64,000 bases of DNA from NCBI RefSeq assembly GCF_002902965.1, contig NZ_CP026109.1:558001-622000 (forward strand). The letters are read 5' to 3'. Below, piece by piece: positions 1-8,556 of the stretch (positions are counted from its first letter, which is position 1; every line of letters starts with the position of its first letter). This DNA is from Paraburkholderia hospita. Its GTDB lineage: Bacteria; Pseudomonadota; Gammaproteobacteria; Burkholderiales; Burkholderiaceae. The position numbers and the translations under genes were made by a program. The notes beneath the pieces are model-generated. The model saw only the letters and a list, made by a program, of their open reading frames with translations, did not search any database and had not been told where the DNA came from.

Positions 1-68
1 TCGAAGGGAATCTGGACACTTTCTGGTTGGCCAAGCTCAACCAGCTTTTCGAATTGGGAGTGGCATGA
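1..68 (+). CDS. C-terminal end of an upstream gene, probably a second tyrosine recombinase (partial)
   Basis: An open frame runs from base 3 to a TGA at 66-68, giving 21 residues ending in LFELGVA. Its stop overlaps the ATG of the next gene in an ATGA arrangement, which implies translational coupling. In GInt-type islands several recombinase genes are coupled in this way before a small terminal gene, so this is probably the preceding recombinase. The family assignment comes from context only, because the visible part is too short to show a motif. Confidence 0.6.
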   Translation, partial: EGNLDTFWLAKLNQLFELGVA

Positions 69-1954
69 ACAACACGCTGATTGCGCCGATCGCTGAGCGT
101 CCCGACTGGTATCGGGTAGAGGACGATACGGTCGTCACGCACGATACGGCTGGGAACACTGTTTCGCTGTTTGGTGACGACGCCTGGGACATCCGTGCAT
201 ACATGGTTGGGCCACGCAGCACCCATCTCTATTTCAGGGGTCACTCGCCTGACGGCGTGAGCCGCGCGCTTTCAGAAGCGACTACGCGTCAATGGAAGCA
301 GGTCATGTACTTTCTGATGCACGAAGCGACCGATACGGTACCGGCGTCCGGCACGCTTCAGGCTCGTTCAATGTACCTGAGGGAGTTCATGTTCTTTGCC
401 GCCGCACTTCAGCTTACGCTCTACGAGGGCCTGTCCAACATCGCCGTTGTTCTGGACTATGCGGCGCAAGCCGGGATGGAGGCGAAGGCCCAACGCCTTC
501 ATTCGATTCTGGTGAAGCTTCACCGTCTGGGGGTCGAGACCACAGGGCTGCGCGTACCGCTGGCCCAACTGCATAGGCCTCTGCTTGAACGCTGGGCGCA
601 ACACGCTGGATACTCGCAATACCCTGTCATCCCGACGCGGATCTACCAGCACTTCCTGTCGACCTGTCAGCATGACCTCGGCATCGCTGAGGGCGTCGCT
701 GACGTTCTGTCGGACTACCTCGCACGCGGGTACGCTGGCGAGAGTCCTGGCGTCTCTGCGGCACTGGTAAGGGCTGCCGCGCACTTCCGGTGCAAGGACC
801 GCCGTTACGTCGTGTCGTCGCTTGTCGCGTCAATTAGCGCGCTATGTCAGCTTGTCATCGTGTCGTTCACCGGCATGCGCGCGGCGGAAGCGGAGAACCT
901 GCCGTACGACTGCCTGAGCGAGACCCGTCTCGATGGCGTGACGCACTACACCATCGAGGGTGTCACGACCAAGCTGTCGGGCGGGCGTCCCAGGCGCGCA
1001 TGCTGGGTGACCGGTCCGCTCGCTGCTCGCGCCGTCAGGCTCGCGCAACGGCTGTCGGGCGAGGCGCACCGGGCACACGGCGCGCAAGGCTACGCCGAAT
1101 CGACGGACGGTTCGCACCTGCTGTTCTGCCGGATGGGTCTGAATCTGAGTTATGGGTACGTGGCAAACCGGGCGGCGAGTAACGTACATGACGATATCGA
1201 AGCCTTTCGTGAGCGTGTCTTCCCGACGATCACGGTCGAGGACATCGCTGAGCTGAAGCGTGTCGACATGCACCGCGCCTGGGAAGACGAGCCGAAGTAC
1301 GCGGCCGGGCAACAGTGGCCGTTCACGCGCCATCAGCTTCGCCGCACGCTCGCGCTGTACGCGCACCGCAGCGGTCTCGTAACGCTGCCGACGCTCAAGC
1401 GTCAGTTGCAGCACATCACGCAGGAGATGAGCATGTACTACGCTCGTGGCTCGGCATTCGCGAAAGGCTTCATCGACACCGACAAGACCCACTTCGCGAA
1501 GGAATGGGCCGAGGCACAGGGCCTGTCCGAGTACCTTGCGTACGCCGAGCAGGTGCTGTTCTCTGACGGGCGGCTATTCGGCGGGCATGCAGCGTGGACG
1601 CAGAGCCGTGCCGTGCAGGCCTCGCCTGTGTCGGTCTACTCGCGCGAGCAGACGATCAGGATGTTCGAGAAGGGCGAGCTGGCGTACCGCGAGACAGTGC
1701 TAGGCGGCTGTGCCAGCGTCGAACAGTGCAAGTCGACGCCGCTCGACTGGATGCGTCTGGATTGCCTTGAATCGGACTGCCGTAACCTCGTGGTTGTGCC
1801 GTCAAAGCTTCAGCGCGTGATCAAGGCGCAGCAGGCTACGGTCGAGAAGCTGCGCGCTGTCGATGAGGCTAGCGTCGAATACCGTATCGAAGCACAGACG
1901 CTGCAACGACTGCTTGTCGCGCAAGAGAACCTGATCAACCCGGAGACAGCATGA
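65..1954 (+). CDS. Tyrosine recombinase of a GInt-like genomic island (GinC-like)
   Basis: This 629-residue site-specific recombinase would catalyse integration or excision of the island. The tyrosine-recombinase catalytic set is visible: Arg272 in FTGMRAAE, the H-x-x-R box at His423-Arg426 (RHQLRRTLALYAHRSG), His450 in LKRQLQHITQ, and the nucleophile at Tyr458 or Tyr459 (MYYARG). A C-terminal extension near residues 560-590 carries paired cysteines (CASVEQC, DCLESDC), which suggests a metal-binding tail. The gene overlaps its upstream neighbour by ATGA and the next gene in the same way. Three recombinases followed by a small protein is the known ginABCD layout, and only the last part is in this window. 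It is much longer than phage lambda-type integrases (about 350-400 residues). Confidence 0.85.
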   Translation: MNNTLIAPIAERPDWYRVEDDTVVTHDTAGNTVSLFGDDAWDIRAYMVGPRSTHLYFRGHSPDGVSRALSEATTRQWKQVMYFLMHEATDTVPASGTLQARSMYLREFMFFAAALQLTLYEGLSNIAVVLDYAAQAGMEAKAQRLHSILVKLHRLGVETTGLRVPLAQLHRPLLERWAQHAGYSQYPVIPTRIYQHFLSTCQHDLGIAEGVADVLSDYLARGYAGESPGVSAALVRAAAHFRCKDRRYVVSSLVASISALCQLVIVSFTGMRAAEAENLPYDCLSETRLDGVTHYTIEGVTTKLSGGRPRRACWVTGPLAARAVRLAQRLSGEAHRAHGAQGYAESTDGSHLLFCRMGLNLSYGYVANRAASNVHDDIEAFRERVFPTITVEDIAELKRVDMHRAWEDEPKYAAGQQWPFTRHQLRRTLALYAHRSGLVTLPTLKRQLQHITQEMSMYYARGSAFAKGFIDTDKTHFAKEWAEAQGLSEYLAYAEQVLFSDGRLFGGHAAWTQSRAVQASPVSVYSREQTIRMFEKGELAYRETVLGGCASVEQCKSTPLDWMRLDCLESDCRNLVVVPSKLQRVIKAQQATVEKLRAVDEASVEYRIEAQTLQRLLVAQENLINPETA

Positions 1955-2313
1955 GCGGCGCCATGACCGACTACTACGCCGCCCTTGAACGGCTGAAAAA
2001 GCGCAAGAATGCGCGTATCAACAACGACACCGTAGCGATCGAGGCGGGCCGCAAGAAGGGCAGCATCAAGAAGTCGCGCCCGCAGTTCGCTGAACTGATC
2101 GAAGCGATCGACGCGGCCAACGCAGTAGCCGAGCGCCCGAAGCGCGAACTGACCGACCGTCTGAACCGCGCGAAGGGCGACGCGAAGGATCTGCAGGCAC
2201 AGCTTGACGAGTCGCTGGCTCGTGAACTCGCACTGCTGCGGCAGGTGTTCGGCCTGCGCAAAGAACTGGCCGCGCTGCGTGGCGGTAGCGTCCTGCCCTT
2301 GCAGCCGCGCTAG
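1951..2313 (+). CDS. Small coiled-coil partner protein of the recombinase operon (GinD-like)
   Basis: This 120-residue basic protein starts inside the end of the recombinase gene (ATGA overlap), so the two are almost certainly co-translated. The first 50 residues are lysine/arginine-rich (ALERLKKRKNARI) and could form a short helical DNA-binding segment. The remainder is heptad-like (LNRAKGDAKDLQAQLDESLA) and predicts a coiled coil. In GInt islands the last operon gene encodes a small protein thought to bind DNA, which fits size and position. The function is inferred from synteny; no enzymatic motif is present. Confidence 0.7.
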   Translation: MSGAMTDYYAALERLKKRKNARINNDTVAIEAGRKKGSIKKSRPQFAELIEAIDAANAVAERPKRELTDRLNRAKGDAKDLQAQLDESLARELALLRQVFGLRKELAALRGGSVLPLQPR

Positions 2314-2700
2314 ATCGAGGCGGACGTCTTCGCTCGAAACGGGCGCTTGGGCTGTTTCGCTTGCGTCGATTTGATGTTCGGGAAGATTCCCGGTACGGCT
2401 CACCCCGCGTAATGACGCATCAAATTCGATCGTGGTTCTGTGAGACCGCTGAACGGGTCAAGGGCGGGCGAAGCCCGGCGAAGTGAACCCTTGATGCGCG
2501 GTGGTTTGACACCCTCTAGCATGGTTGGACGCCCGGCTTTATCGGGCTTCCAACCATGCGGAACTTGCTGCGAAAGATGGACACTCCGACGGTCGTGCTG
2601 TCCACTTTTTCGGCTGATCTGATGGACACCTCGCAGACAGCTGATCCCAGTATTTTCAAGGCTCCGGGCGATGTCCATTGTTTTTCTCTTGCGCGTAAGG
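2314..2700. other. Non-coding right end of the recombinase island
   Basis: No convincing gene lies here. The stretch holds a strong stem-loop (2519-2559) and an interrupted palindrome around 2579-2606 (GGACA and TGTCC arms). It ends where a minus-strand gene is abruptly cut (about 2700). The likely reading is the terminal, possibly recombinase-binding, DNA of the island. Confidence 0.45.
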
Positions 2701-3397
2701 CCGGGAACCACGCGTAATCGTCGGCTCCGCCCGTTCCGGGAAACTCGGCATCGAAGCGCCGGCGCAGCGCGTCAAGCGACGCGTCGCCCAGCCTGGTCAG
2801 CAACGCGGCGAAACAGCCCGGCGCCAGCCACGCCAGTTCCGCAAGCAGCGGCCAGGCGGCATCCAGCCCCTCGGTCCGGTAGCGCGCCTCGGTCATCCAC
2901 ATGAGGGGCGCCGGAATGCGCCACCAGGATTCAATGCGCTCGACCGCGTCACATGCGGCCATCCACTCGCCCGCCAGTAGCCACAGCGGTGCGGCGTGAT
3001 TCCCCGCATGACTGTCGGCCTGGACGCCGCGAAACGCCAGGCCTGCGGCCCGTTGCGCCAGCGACGACCAGCACGGGGCCAGCCATGCGTAACCCGTCTG
3101 CGCGGGCAGCACCTGCCGCACGGCCGGCGCCACTTCATCCTCGAGGTGTCGGCGGGCGACGGCCAGTACCGCGTGATCAGCGAAGGGCGTTGTGGACCCA
3201 CCTTCGAGTTCACGGACAAGCACCGTCATCGCGGACAGCGCGCGGTCGTCCGGATACTCGGCGGCCAGTTCTTCCAGGGCCGCTCGCGCGGCCGCTCCAT
3301 CGCGGCGCTGCAACTGATCGAGGACGCCGTTGCGCAACACCACGTCGCGGCTGTCGGCGAAGATATCGAGCTGCTGTGCGGTCGGCTGCATCGTCAT
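2516..3397 (-). pseudogene. Helical-repeat hypothetical protein, C-terminus replaced at the island junction
   Basis: The frame gives 293 residues starting MTMQPTAQQLDIF. Residues 1-230 are alanine/leucine-rich and helical, like a TPR or HEAT type solenoid (AALEELAAEYPDDRALSAM). After DDYAWFPA (near 2700) the composition changes abruptly, and the last 60 or so residues come from island DNA. That tail also translates the 2519-2559 hairpin, so it is not native. The gene starts 5 bp after the 74-residue gene upstream, so it was the last gene of a KfrA-like/74-aa/solenoid operon. Its function is not recognised. Confidence 0.6.
2519..2559. repeat. Long stem-loop near the island end
   Basis: Arms 2519-2535 and 2543-2559 are 17 bp each and pair with a single mismatch around a 7-base loop (GCTTTAT). 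There is no T-run on either side, so an intrinsic terminator is unlikely. It could be a recombinase- or regulator-binding structure, or a repeat of the REP type. Confidence 0.7.
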
Positions 3398-3402
3398 CGC
3401 GC

Positions 3403-3627
3403 TCAGAAGAGTTGATCCTGAAGAGCGCTCAGGCTAATCCATTTCACCGTGCTGCGAAAGGCGCGGCCGTCCTCATTGACTGACTCGATGATCACGCGCT
3501 GGCCGCTCGCTTCGGCGATCACTCGAACGATCCGCTCGCCATAGCGCATCAGCGCGCCGATCGGCGGGCATGCCGGCGCCTTGCGCCCGGACCGCACTTG
3601 CCGCACGCGAGGTTTTGATTCCCTCAC
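3403..3627 (-). CDS. Small basic hypothetical protein
   Basis: This 74-residue protein has a GTG start at 3627, two bases after the TAG of the KfrA-like gene, and ends 5 bp before the next start, so it sits in a tight operon. It is basic at the N-terminus and beta-rich afterwards (GERIVRVIAEASGQRVIIESV, FRSTVKWISLSALQ), compatible with a small SH3/KOW-like barrel. No family is recognised. Its position between a coiled-coil DNA-binding-type gene and a solenoid gene suggests a mobile-element accessory operon. Confidence 0.55.
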   Translation of the reverse strand: MRESKPRVRQVRSGRKAPACPPIGALMRYGERIVRVIAEASGQRVIIESVNEDGRAFRSTVKWISLSALQDQLF

Positions 3628-3629
3628 AC

Positions 3630-3953
3630 CTAGCCCCGCTTCTTCCGGCGCGCCGCCGTCTTGCTGGATGGCGCTGACGCAACCGCGACCTTGCGTGCCG
3701 GCCCGGGCGTGCGCGCCGGACGTGCCGCAGTTGAACCTGAAATCGCGCTCTTCGCGCGGGCTGGACTCGAACGGTCGGTGTCGGCCCAGCGTTGTTCCGC
3801 CAGCTGGTCCTGCAGCGCCGCATGCGCGACCTGCACGGCATCGAGCCGACCCTGCAGCACGCCCGCCTGATGGCGCGCGTCACCGAGCTGCGCCTGCAGT
3901 GCGTCGACCGCTCGATGATGCTCCGCCTCGGGGTGTTCGTCCTTTTCGTGCAT
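3630..3953 (-). pseudogene. KfrA-like coiled-coil protein, C-terminal fragment
   Basis: From the ATG at 3953 about 107 residues can be read: a charged coiled coil (AVDALQAQLGDARHQAGVLQ, DQLAEQRWADTDR) followed by a Lys/Arg/Ala-rich tail ending ARRKKRG. This is the architecture of the C-terminal half of KfrA-type plasmid/ICE DNA-binding proteins. The N-terminal helix-turn-helix half is absent, because the frame runs upstream into a 35-bp inverted repeat and then into unrelated LysR sequence. An open frame does continue upstream to 4769, but this is a fortuitous fusion. Confidence 0.5.
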
Positions 3954-4102
3954 TTTCTGGCGGTTTGCATGAGAAAACGCTTTCAGATCAACCAGTTGTA
4001 AATCCGTCAACTTGCAAAAGCGTGTGAGGTCGCTCAGCCTTGCTACAAACGGCTTCTCACGCCGTTCCCGCCAGAAAATGCACGAAAAGGACGAACACCC
4101 CG
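3929..4102. repeat. 35-bp perfect inverted repeat
   Basis: Bases 3929-3963 and 4068-4102 are exact reverse complements over 35 bp, separated by 104 bp. Similarity continues imperfectly inward (GCATGAGAA versus GCGTGAGAA). The left arm lies at the start of the KfrA-like fragment and the right arm just past the end of a LysR fragment. This could be a fold-back rearrangement scar or the paired ends of a very small element. Confidence 0.85.
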
Positions 4103-4103
4103 C

Positions 4104-4769
4104 TGCCAACATTCCCCCGGAGCTTGGTCCGACGGTGCGCAACAGGTACCGCTGACGACGATGACTCGAGGCAGAAATTGATGAACGCCTCGATTTTTGC
4201 AGCTCGGTGGCGCCGGGACGGAAAGAGCGCATCAGCGGAAATCTTTCGTCCGACCAGTCCGGGAAGAGGTCCATGAGCAAGCCGTCATGCATTAACTGCT
4301 CGACGTCAATCTCCTTCACCTGGGCGATGCCGGCGCCGGCGATACACGCGCCGAGCATGGTTTCCACGTCCCACACGAGGAGGCGCCCCTCTGCAAGTAT
4401 CTCCGTGACCTTCTTACCCCGATGGAACTCCCATTCGAAGGGCTTGGCCGTCACCGGGTTATAAAACATGATTCGCTGATGTTTGCTCATCTCCTCGGGT
4501 TTTCCTGGCTGTCCGTGCTCAGCCACGTACCGTGGAGATGCGACCGTAATGATGCGCGTCTCGAATAGCTTGCGCGCAACCAGTGTTCCCATCGGCGGCG
4601 GTCCAAAGCGAACCCAGGCCGCGGCCCCCCCCTTGATTGAAGCGGGTTCGAAGCCCGTGAAGGGTTCCACGTTTAGTTCGATTGACAGCAGGCCCGGCAC
4701 ATAGAACAGCAGATCGCTCGCCGGAAGCTGACCGGACGTTCCAATGCTGACACGACGGAATATCACCAT
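4104..4769 (-). pseudogene. LysR-type regulator fragment (effector-binding domain only)
   Basis: The frame from 4769 reads a LysR substrate-binding domain: VSIGTSGQL at the start, FGPPPMGTLVARKLFETRI, VASPRYVAEHG, then WDVETMLGACIAGAGIAQV. The N-terminal helix-turn-helix is missing. Near 4215 the frame slips: the expected C-terminus (KIEAFINFCLESSSS) is read in a different frame. The first 30 residues are also compressed compared with intact family members. With both head loss and a frameshift, this is a dead regulator. Confidence 0.7.
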
Positions 4770-4946
4770 TGCCGTTCGGCACCCTCCTTCCTACGGGTCA
4801 ACGGGAAACGGGCCACGCGCGCAGTCTGCAACAGCCACATCCACGATGCGATCCGGCGTATCGCCGAAGTGATCGATCAGCCGTTGCAAAGCGTCCTCTG
4901 ATCATCACCTCGACCACTCGCCCTTCAGCAACATGCGTCGCCTCTG

Positions 4947-5329
4947 TCATCTGTTCTCGATGGTCAGGTTGTTCCTGACAGCTGTGACGCCTGGAACGCC
5001 TTGCGCGGCTTCAGCAGCCCTATCCAGCACAGTCCGGTTGGGTACTGATCCAGAGAGCGTGACAACGCCAGCTGCAGCGTGAACCTGATATCTCTGCTGG
5101 TCAGATGCTTCGTCTTGCCAAGCGCGTAATGAACATCCTTCTCCAGCTTTCGGTCCGCCACCGCGGTCGTCGTGTCCGTATGTACACTCCCCGACGCTGC
5201 GTCGTCGCCTCCGCCATTTGCCGCGCCTGCAGCCTGTGCGAAGCCGCTCGTCGATAGCATCAGCACGACAATCCCCAGAGCCCCTTTAACCGATATCCTT
5301 GCGTCCACAGATGCTCTCCGTCCGTTCAT
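4947..5329 (-). pseudogene. Secreted BON-domain protein with a frameshift
   Basis: The gene starts at 5329 with a signal peptide (VKGALGIVVLMLSTSGFAQA). It then reads ADRKLEKDVHYALGKTKHLTSRDI, a typical BON-domain N-terminal half. At about 5085 one base is missing; shifting frame restores the rest of the domain (VHAAAGVVTLSGSVPN, then GVPGVTAVRNNLTIENR and TGA at 4947-4949). BON proteins are periplasmic lipid-binding or osmotic-shock (OsmY-like) proteins. The copy is broken, or there is a sequencing error at that base. Confidence 0.75.
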
Positions 5330-5580
5330 AGATAGCCAGCGGTAGTCGGCATTGAAATCGGAACCACGATCGCCGTCAGAAGCGACAAATGGACCGACAC
5401 GGCGGCAGCCGCATCCATACGCAATCACCCCTCGCGTGCGATTCCAGTTACCACCATACTTCAGTTCGACACCGACGTAGTCCGCATTACTGCCACCCGC
5501 ATCACGAATCGAATCGCCTACCTGGAAGTGCACCAGGCACGCGCTTCTGGAAAACCCGATCGCGCGTGCCTGTGGCCTTA

Positions 5581-5800
5581 TTACTGCTGGCGGAACTGGC
5601 CCGGTACGTAGTCGTGCACCGGCCATCCGTGTTGTTGCGCGAGTTCGTAGGCGCAACCCTGAGCGAGTGCGTGAGACTCGAAGTCACCAAACATGCGAGG
5701 CCTCGCGAGTCGCCTTGCGGCTTCAGGCGGGCATAGCCCGAGAAGAACCGCGGGTTCTCGTTGTCCACGGTGCATATGCGATCTGCCTCGCTGGTATTGC
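5581..5800 (-). pseudogene. Small hypothetical protein with frameshift
   Basis: Two adjacent frames seem to make one protein: NPRFFSGYARLKPQGDSR in one, then RPRMFGDFESHALAQGCAYE and on to PGQFRQQ in the next, with a slip near 5700. The pieces read naturally together, and neither frame alone makes a plausible protein. The family is not recognised. Confidence 0.4.
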
Positions 5801-5934
5801 CTGACTCAGTCGGCGGCGCGATCCCCGATGGCCTTGGCGGCGTACCGGCACCGGACTGCATCCCACAAACCGTTCTATCCCGATGTCGAAGGCAATCGCG
5901 TCGATCGGATTTGCGCCGCCCGATACGAGCGGCG

Positions 5935-6243
5935 CTAGCGCGGCCGGCCGATTACCGCGGCGACTGCAGTAGCTGCCGCCCTCCGTGCGTCAAGCGCGAG
6001 ACTTTTGGATTCGTAAATCTGTGCGGCCGCCAAGCCACACGCGGACCAGATACCAGCCGGCGATCCCTCGGCGGTGTTCTGATTTAGCCATGTACCGCAA
6101 GCCCTGCAGCGATACTGGACGTAACGCGCTATTGGCTTTTGGGGCGTACCAAAAACACCGGTCCCGACACGTAAGAGATCCCTGTGCGGAAGGAGCCCTG
6201 AAGGCATCCCGACCAACGTTTGACAAGCAAGGCACGCTTCCAT
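5935..6243 (-). CDS. Putative small zinc-ribbon protein
   Basis: This 102-residue protein has two CxxC pairs, CLAC near residue 4 and CRAC near residue 47, which could bind one zinc. The central segment GTPQKPIARYVQYRCRACGT and the following TWLNQNTAEGSPAGIW read like a conserved domain. The Ala-rich last 35 residues may be a non-native extension. Its start lies next to a GGAGG-like sequence. The function is unknown; the gene sits in a run of small Burkholderia-type genes. Confidence 0.5.
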   Translation of the reverse strand: MEACLACQTLVGMPSGLLPHRDLLRVGTGVFGTPQKPIARYVQYRCRACGTWLNQNTAEGSPAGIWSACGLAAAQIYESKSLALDARRAAATAVAAVIGRPR

Positions 6244-6382
6244 GGTTGCCTCCTGTTCGGCACCCGTCCGGAATATGCCTCCAGTATAGGCCGTGCCGGA
6301 CAGCTAAGGCCTCACGCTGTCTAGGCGACCCGGGCAACACGCGAACGGGCGCAGTGAAATCCCTGCACCCGGTGCATCGCCG

Positions 6383-6721
6383 CTAGTGGCCGCCGTTGCC
6401 GTAGAGCTGATGCATCCGCTCATCCGATGCGGGCTGCGCGGCGGCGCGAGACCCGGCCGACCGGGAGCCAGCCGTCGTACCGCCGTATCCATCGCTGTAC
6501 TCGGTCATGCCTCGCTGCCTGGCAATACGCCCCTCGGCAGCCTGAACATCCGCTGGATATCGGGGATCTTCACCCTTGGCCGAGTTATAGCCCGCCTGCT
6601 CGAGCTGCTGGAGTTCTGCACGCACCTGTGCGCGCGTCGGACCCTGCTGAGTTTGTGAATAGGCTGCGACCGGAACAGCGAGAAGCGTCGCAGCGGCGAG
6701 CGCGAAAATCGTCGATTTCAT
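6383..6721 (-). CDS. DUF4148-type secreted protein
   Basis: This 112-residue protein has a clear Sec signal peptide (MKSTIFALAAATLLAVPVAA) with likely cleavage after AYS. Next comes the DUF4148 core: TRAQVRAELQQLEQAGYN and EDPRYPADVQAAEGRIARQR. The C-terminus is low complexity (GTTAGSRSAGSRAAAQP). A good ribosome-binding site (AGGAGT) precedes the ATG. This family is abundant in Burkholderia and of unknown, probably periplasmic, function. Confidence 0.85.
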   Translation of the reverse strand: MKSTIFALAAATLLAVPVAAYSQTQQGPTRAQVRAELQQLEQAGYNSAKGEDPRYPADVQAAEGRIARQRGMTEYSDGYGGTTAGSRSAGSRAAAQPASDERMHQLYGNGGH

Positions 6722-7040
6722 GGTGGAAACTCCTGTTGCTTATCCAGATGTCGCTTCACCCATGCAAGGGCTTTCGCCCGGACCCTCCGCATCGCGGCGA
6801 ATCGCTGCGATACGTCGGGGCTCGTCCCACACCATCAAAATTCGCAAGATCCAGACCGCGGATGTTTCCCATCCCATACCGGCAGAAGGTGGAACGCCGA
6901 TTTCGCCGCACGCTACAAGTTACGTATCCCAATACAAAAGTTGCTAATCCTGGTTTATGTCGAAGCGCATAGGATACCGAAGCGAATTTCCGATGCGCGC
7001 GATGCTCGCCCCGCGCGTATCGCCATCGCGACGCGCAGCA

Positions 7041-7147
7041 CCTGTCCGCGACAATCTCGGCCACGCCTCCTCGACCACCAGGAGTCTCTACCTTTATTCC
7101 GAAGATGATGAGCGGCACAGCGAGACCGTCAAGCGTCATCGGATGTC
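7041..7147 (+). pseudogene. Tyrosine recombinase C-terminal remnant
   Basis: About 35 codons encode VRDNLGHASSTTRSLYLYSE followed by DDERHSETVKRHRM. This is the last catalytic segment of a phage-type integrase (the LGH box and the Tyr-containing YLYSEDDxRH motif). Nothing upstream in any frame gives the rest of the enzyme. It is a leftover of an earlier mobile element. Confidence 0.65.
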
Positions 7148-7227
7148 GTGGGCCGATATAAGATCGGGAACTGACGGTCGCAAGCCGAATCCTGGTGATT
7201 CGACAACGGACCCTTCATGGATGGCTG

Positions 7228-7476
7228 CTATCGCGCAGTGCCTCGTTCATTCAGGCACCGTCGTTCCCTGAATTGCTGCTCTGCCGCCTGCGCCCGTGCC
7301 CGACGCAACTGCTCGGGCGTTATTGTGGTGCGTCGCAGTCCCGCCGCCCGTCGCTTCTCCTCATCTTTCCGCCACGGGGCAAGCCCGTTGGCGACTGGCT
7401 TGTCCATCTCGCCCGCGAAATGGGGCTGTGCGGGGCGACGTTGATTGCTGGAGCCGAGAGCATCGGGCATCACCAT
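7228..7476 (-). CDS. Possible small basic hypothetical protein
   Basis: An 82-residue frame starts MVMPDALGSSNQRRPAQP and ends in a helical, charged segment (WRKDEEKRRAAGLRR, TITPEQLRRARAQAAEQQ). The composition looks protein-like, but no ribosome-binding site is obvious and no family is recognised. It may be a decayed gene end. Confidence 0.3.
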   Translation of the reverse strand: MVMPDALGSSNQRRPAQPHFAGEMDKPVANGLAPWRKDEEKRRAAGLRRTTITPEQLRRARAQAAEQQFRERRCLNERGTAR

Positions 7477-7544
7477 TCGGGCGCAAGAATGAGGCGCACG
7501 CGGATTGCGCGGGCTGGCATGCGGTGTGGTTCGGCGCCGGGTTG

Positions 7545-8525
7545 TCAGACGACGTGCACGTTCTCGTCTTCGATGTAATTGCAGATCACGGCTGTAAACG
7601 TATGATCGCCGGAGAGCCCGAGGTGCTCCGCGCGCGACGTGTCCCACCGCGCAGGCCAACTGCCGACGATCGTCTCGACGCGCGGATCCGGCTTCCATTC
7701 GATGCGCTCCACGACGCGCTCGCCCGCCACCTCGCGCAACGCGGCAATCATCTCGTCCACGCTGACCGAGATACCGGGCAGATTCACCACGCGCTGGTTG
7801 CCAAGTGCGGCCGCATCGAGCTCGCAGCCGGCGATCAGGCACTCGATCGCTTTGCGCGGCGACAGCAGCCACAGGCGCGTGCTGCCCGTCACCGGACAGA
7901 TCGCCTCTTCGCCGTTCAACGGCTCGCGGATGATGCCGCTCGCAAACGACGACGCCGCGGCGTTCGGCTTGCCGGGCCGCACGCTGATCGTCGGCAGCCG
8001 CAGCACGCGGCCGCCGACGAACCCGCGCCGCGTATAGTCGTTCAGCAGCAGCTCCGCAATGGCCTTTTGCGTGCCATACGACGATTGCGGATTCAGCGCG
8101 GTGTCGTTCTGCACGACGTCGGGCAGATCGCCGCCGTACACGGCGACCGAGCTCGTGAATACGACGCGCGGCCGGTGCCCACGTTGCCGGCACGTTTCGA
8201 GCAACAGCCGCGACGCATCGAGATTGATGCGCATGCCCAGATCGAAATCCGCTTCCGCCTGGCCGCTGACGATCGCAGCAAGATGGAAGATCGCGTCGGT
8301 CTTGTCGTCGATCAGGCGCTCGAGCACGCCGCGCTCCGCGATGTCGCCCACTTCCGTGCGCACACGGCTGTCGCCGAAATCAGCGGGACGCTCGACGTCG
8401 AGCAGCACGAGCTCGGTGATCGGCTGACGCTTGCCGTCCGCGCTCTTCAGTGCGCCGCGTGCGAGCAGTGCACGCGCGAGACGCTGGCCGAGAAATCCGG
8501 CGCCACCGGTAACCAGTACTTTCAT
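7545..8525 (-). CDS. denD: D-erythronate dehydrogenase (NAD-dependent epimerase/dehydratase family)
   Basis: This 326-residue extended short-chain dehydrogenase has an N-terminal Rossmann motif (VTGGAGFLGQRLA), an acidic NAD-binding segment (LLDVERPADF), and the catalytic Tyr-x-x-x-Lys in SSYGTQKAIAE. FTSSVAVYGG and VRPGKPNAAASSFASG are typical of DenD enzymes, which oxidise D-erythronate to 2-oxo-tetronate. It follows the otnI remnant by about 30 bp in the same orientation, so the two were an operon for tetronate/erythronate catabolism. No kinase (otnK) or decarboxylase (otnC) gene is nearby, so the pathway looks incomplete here. Confidence 0.85.
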   Translation of the reverse strand: MKVLVTGGAGFLGQRLARALLARGALKSADGKRQPITELVLLDVERPADFGDSRVRTEVGDIAERGVLERLIDDKTDAIFHLAAIVSGQAEADFDLGMRINLDASRLLLETCRQRGHRPRVVFTSSVAVYGGDLPDVVQNDTALNPQSSYGTQKAIAELLLNDYTRRGFVGGRVLRLPTISVRPGKPNAAASSFASGIIREPLNGEEAICPVTGSTRLWLLSPRKAIECLIAGCELDAAALGNQRVVNLPGISVSVDEMIAALREVAGERVVERIEWKPDPRVETIVGSWPARWDTSRAEHLGLSGDHTFTAVICNYIEDENVHVV

Positions 8526-8556
8526 GATGTCCTTCGTTCCGTTCAGACAGAATCAG

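Noticed and set aside
3630..4769. One continuous 379-residue LysR-coiled-coil fusion protein
   Set aside because: The middle part is out of the native frame of LysR and crosses a 35-bp inverted repeat; the open frame is accidental.
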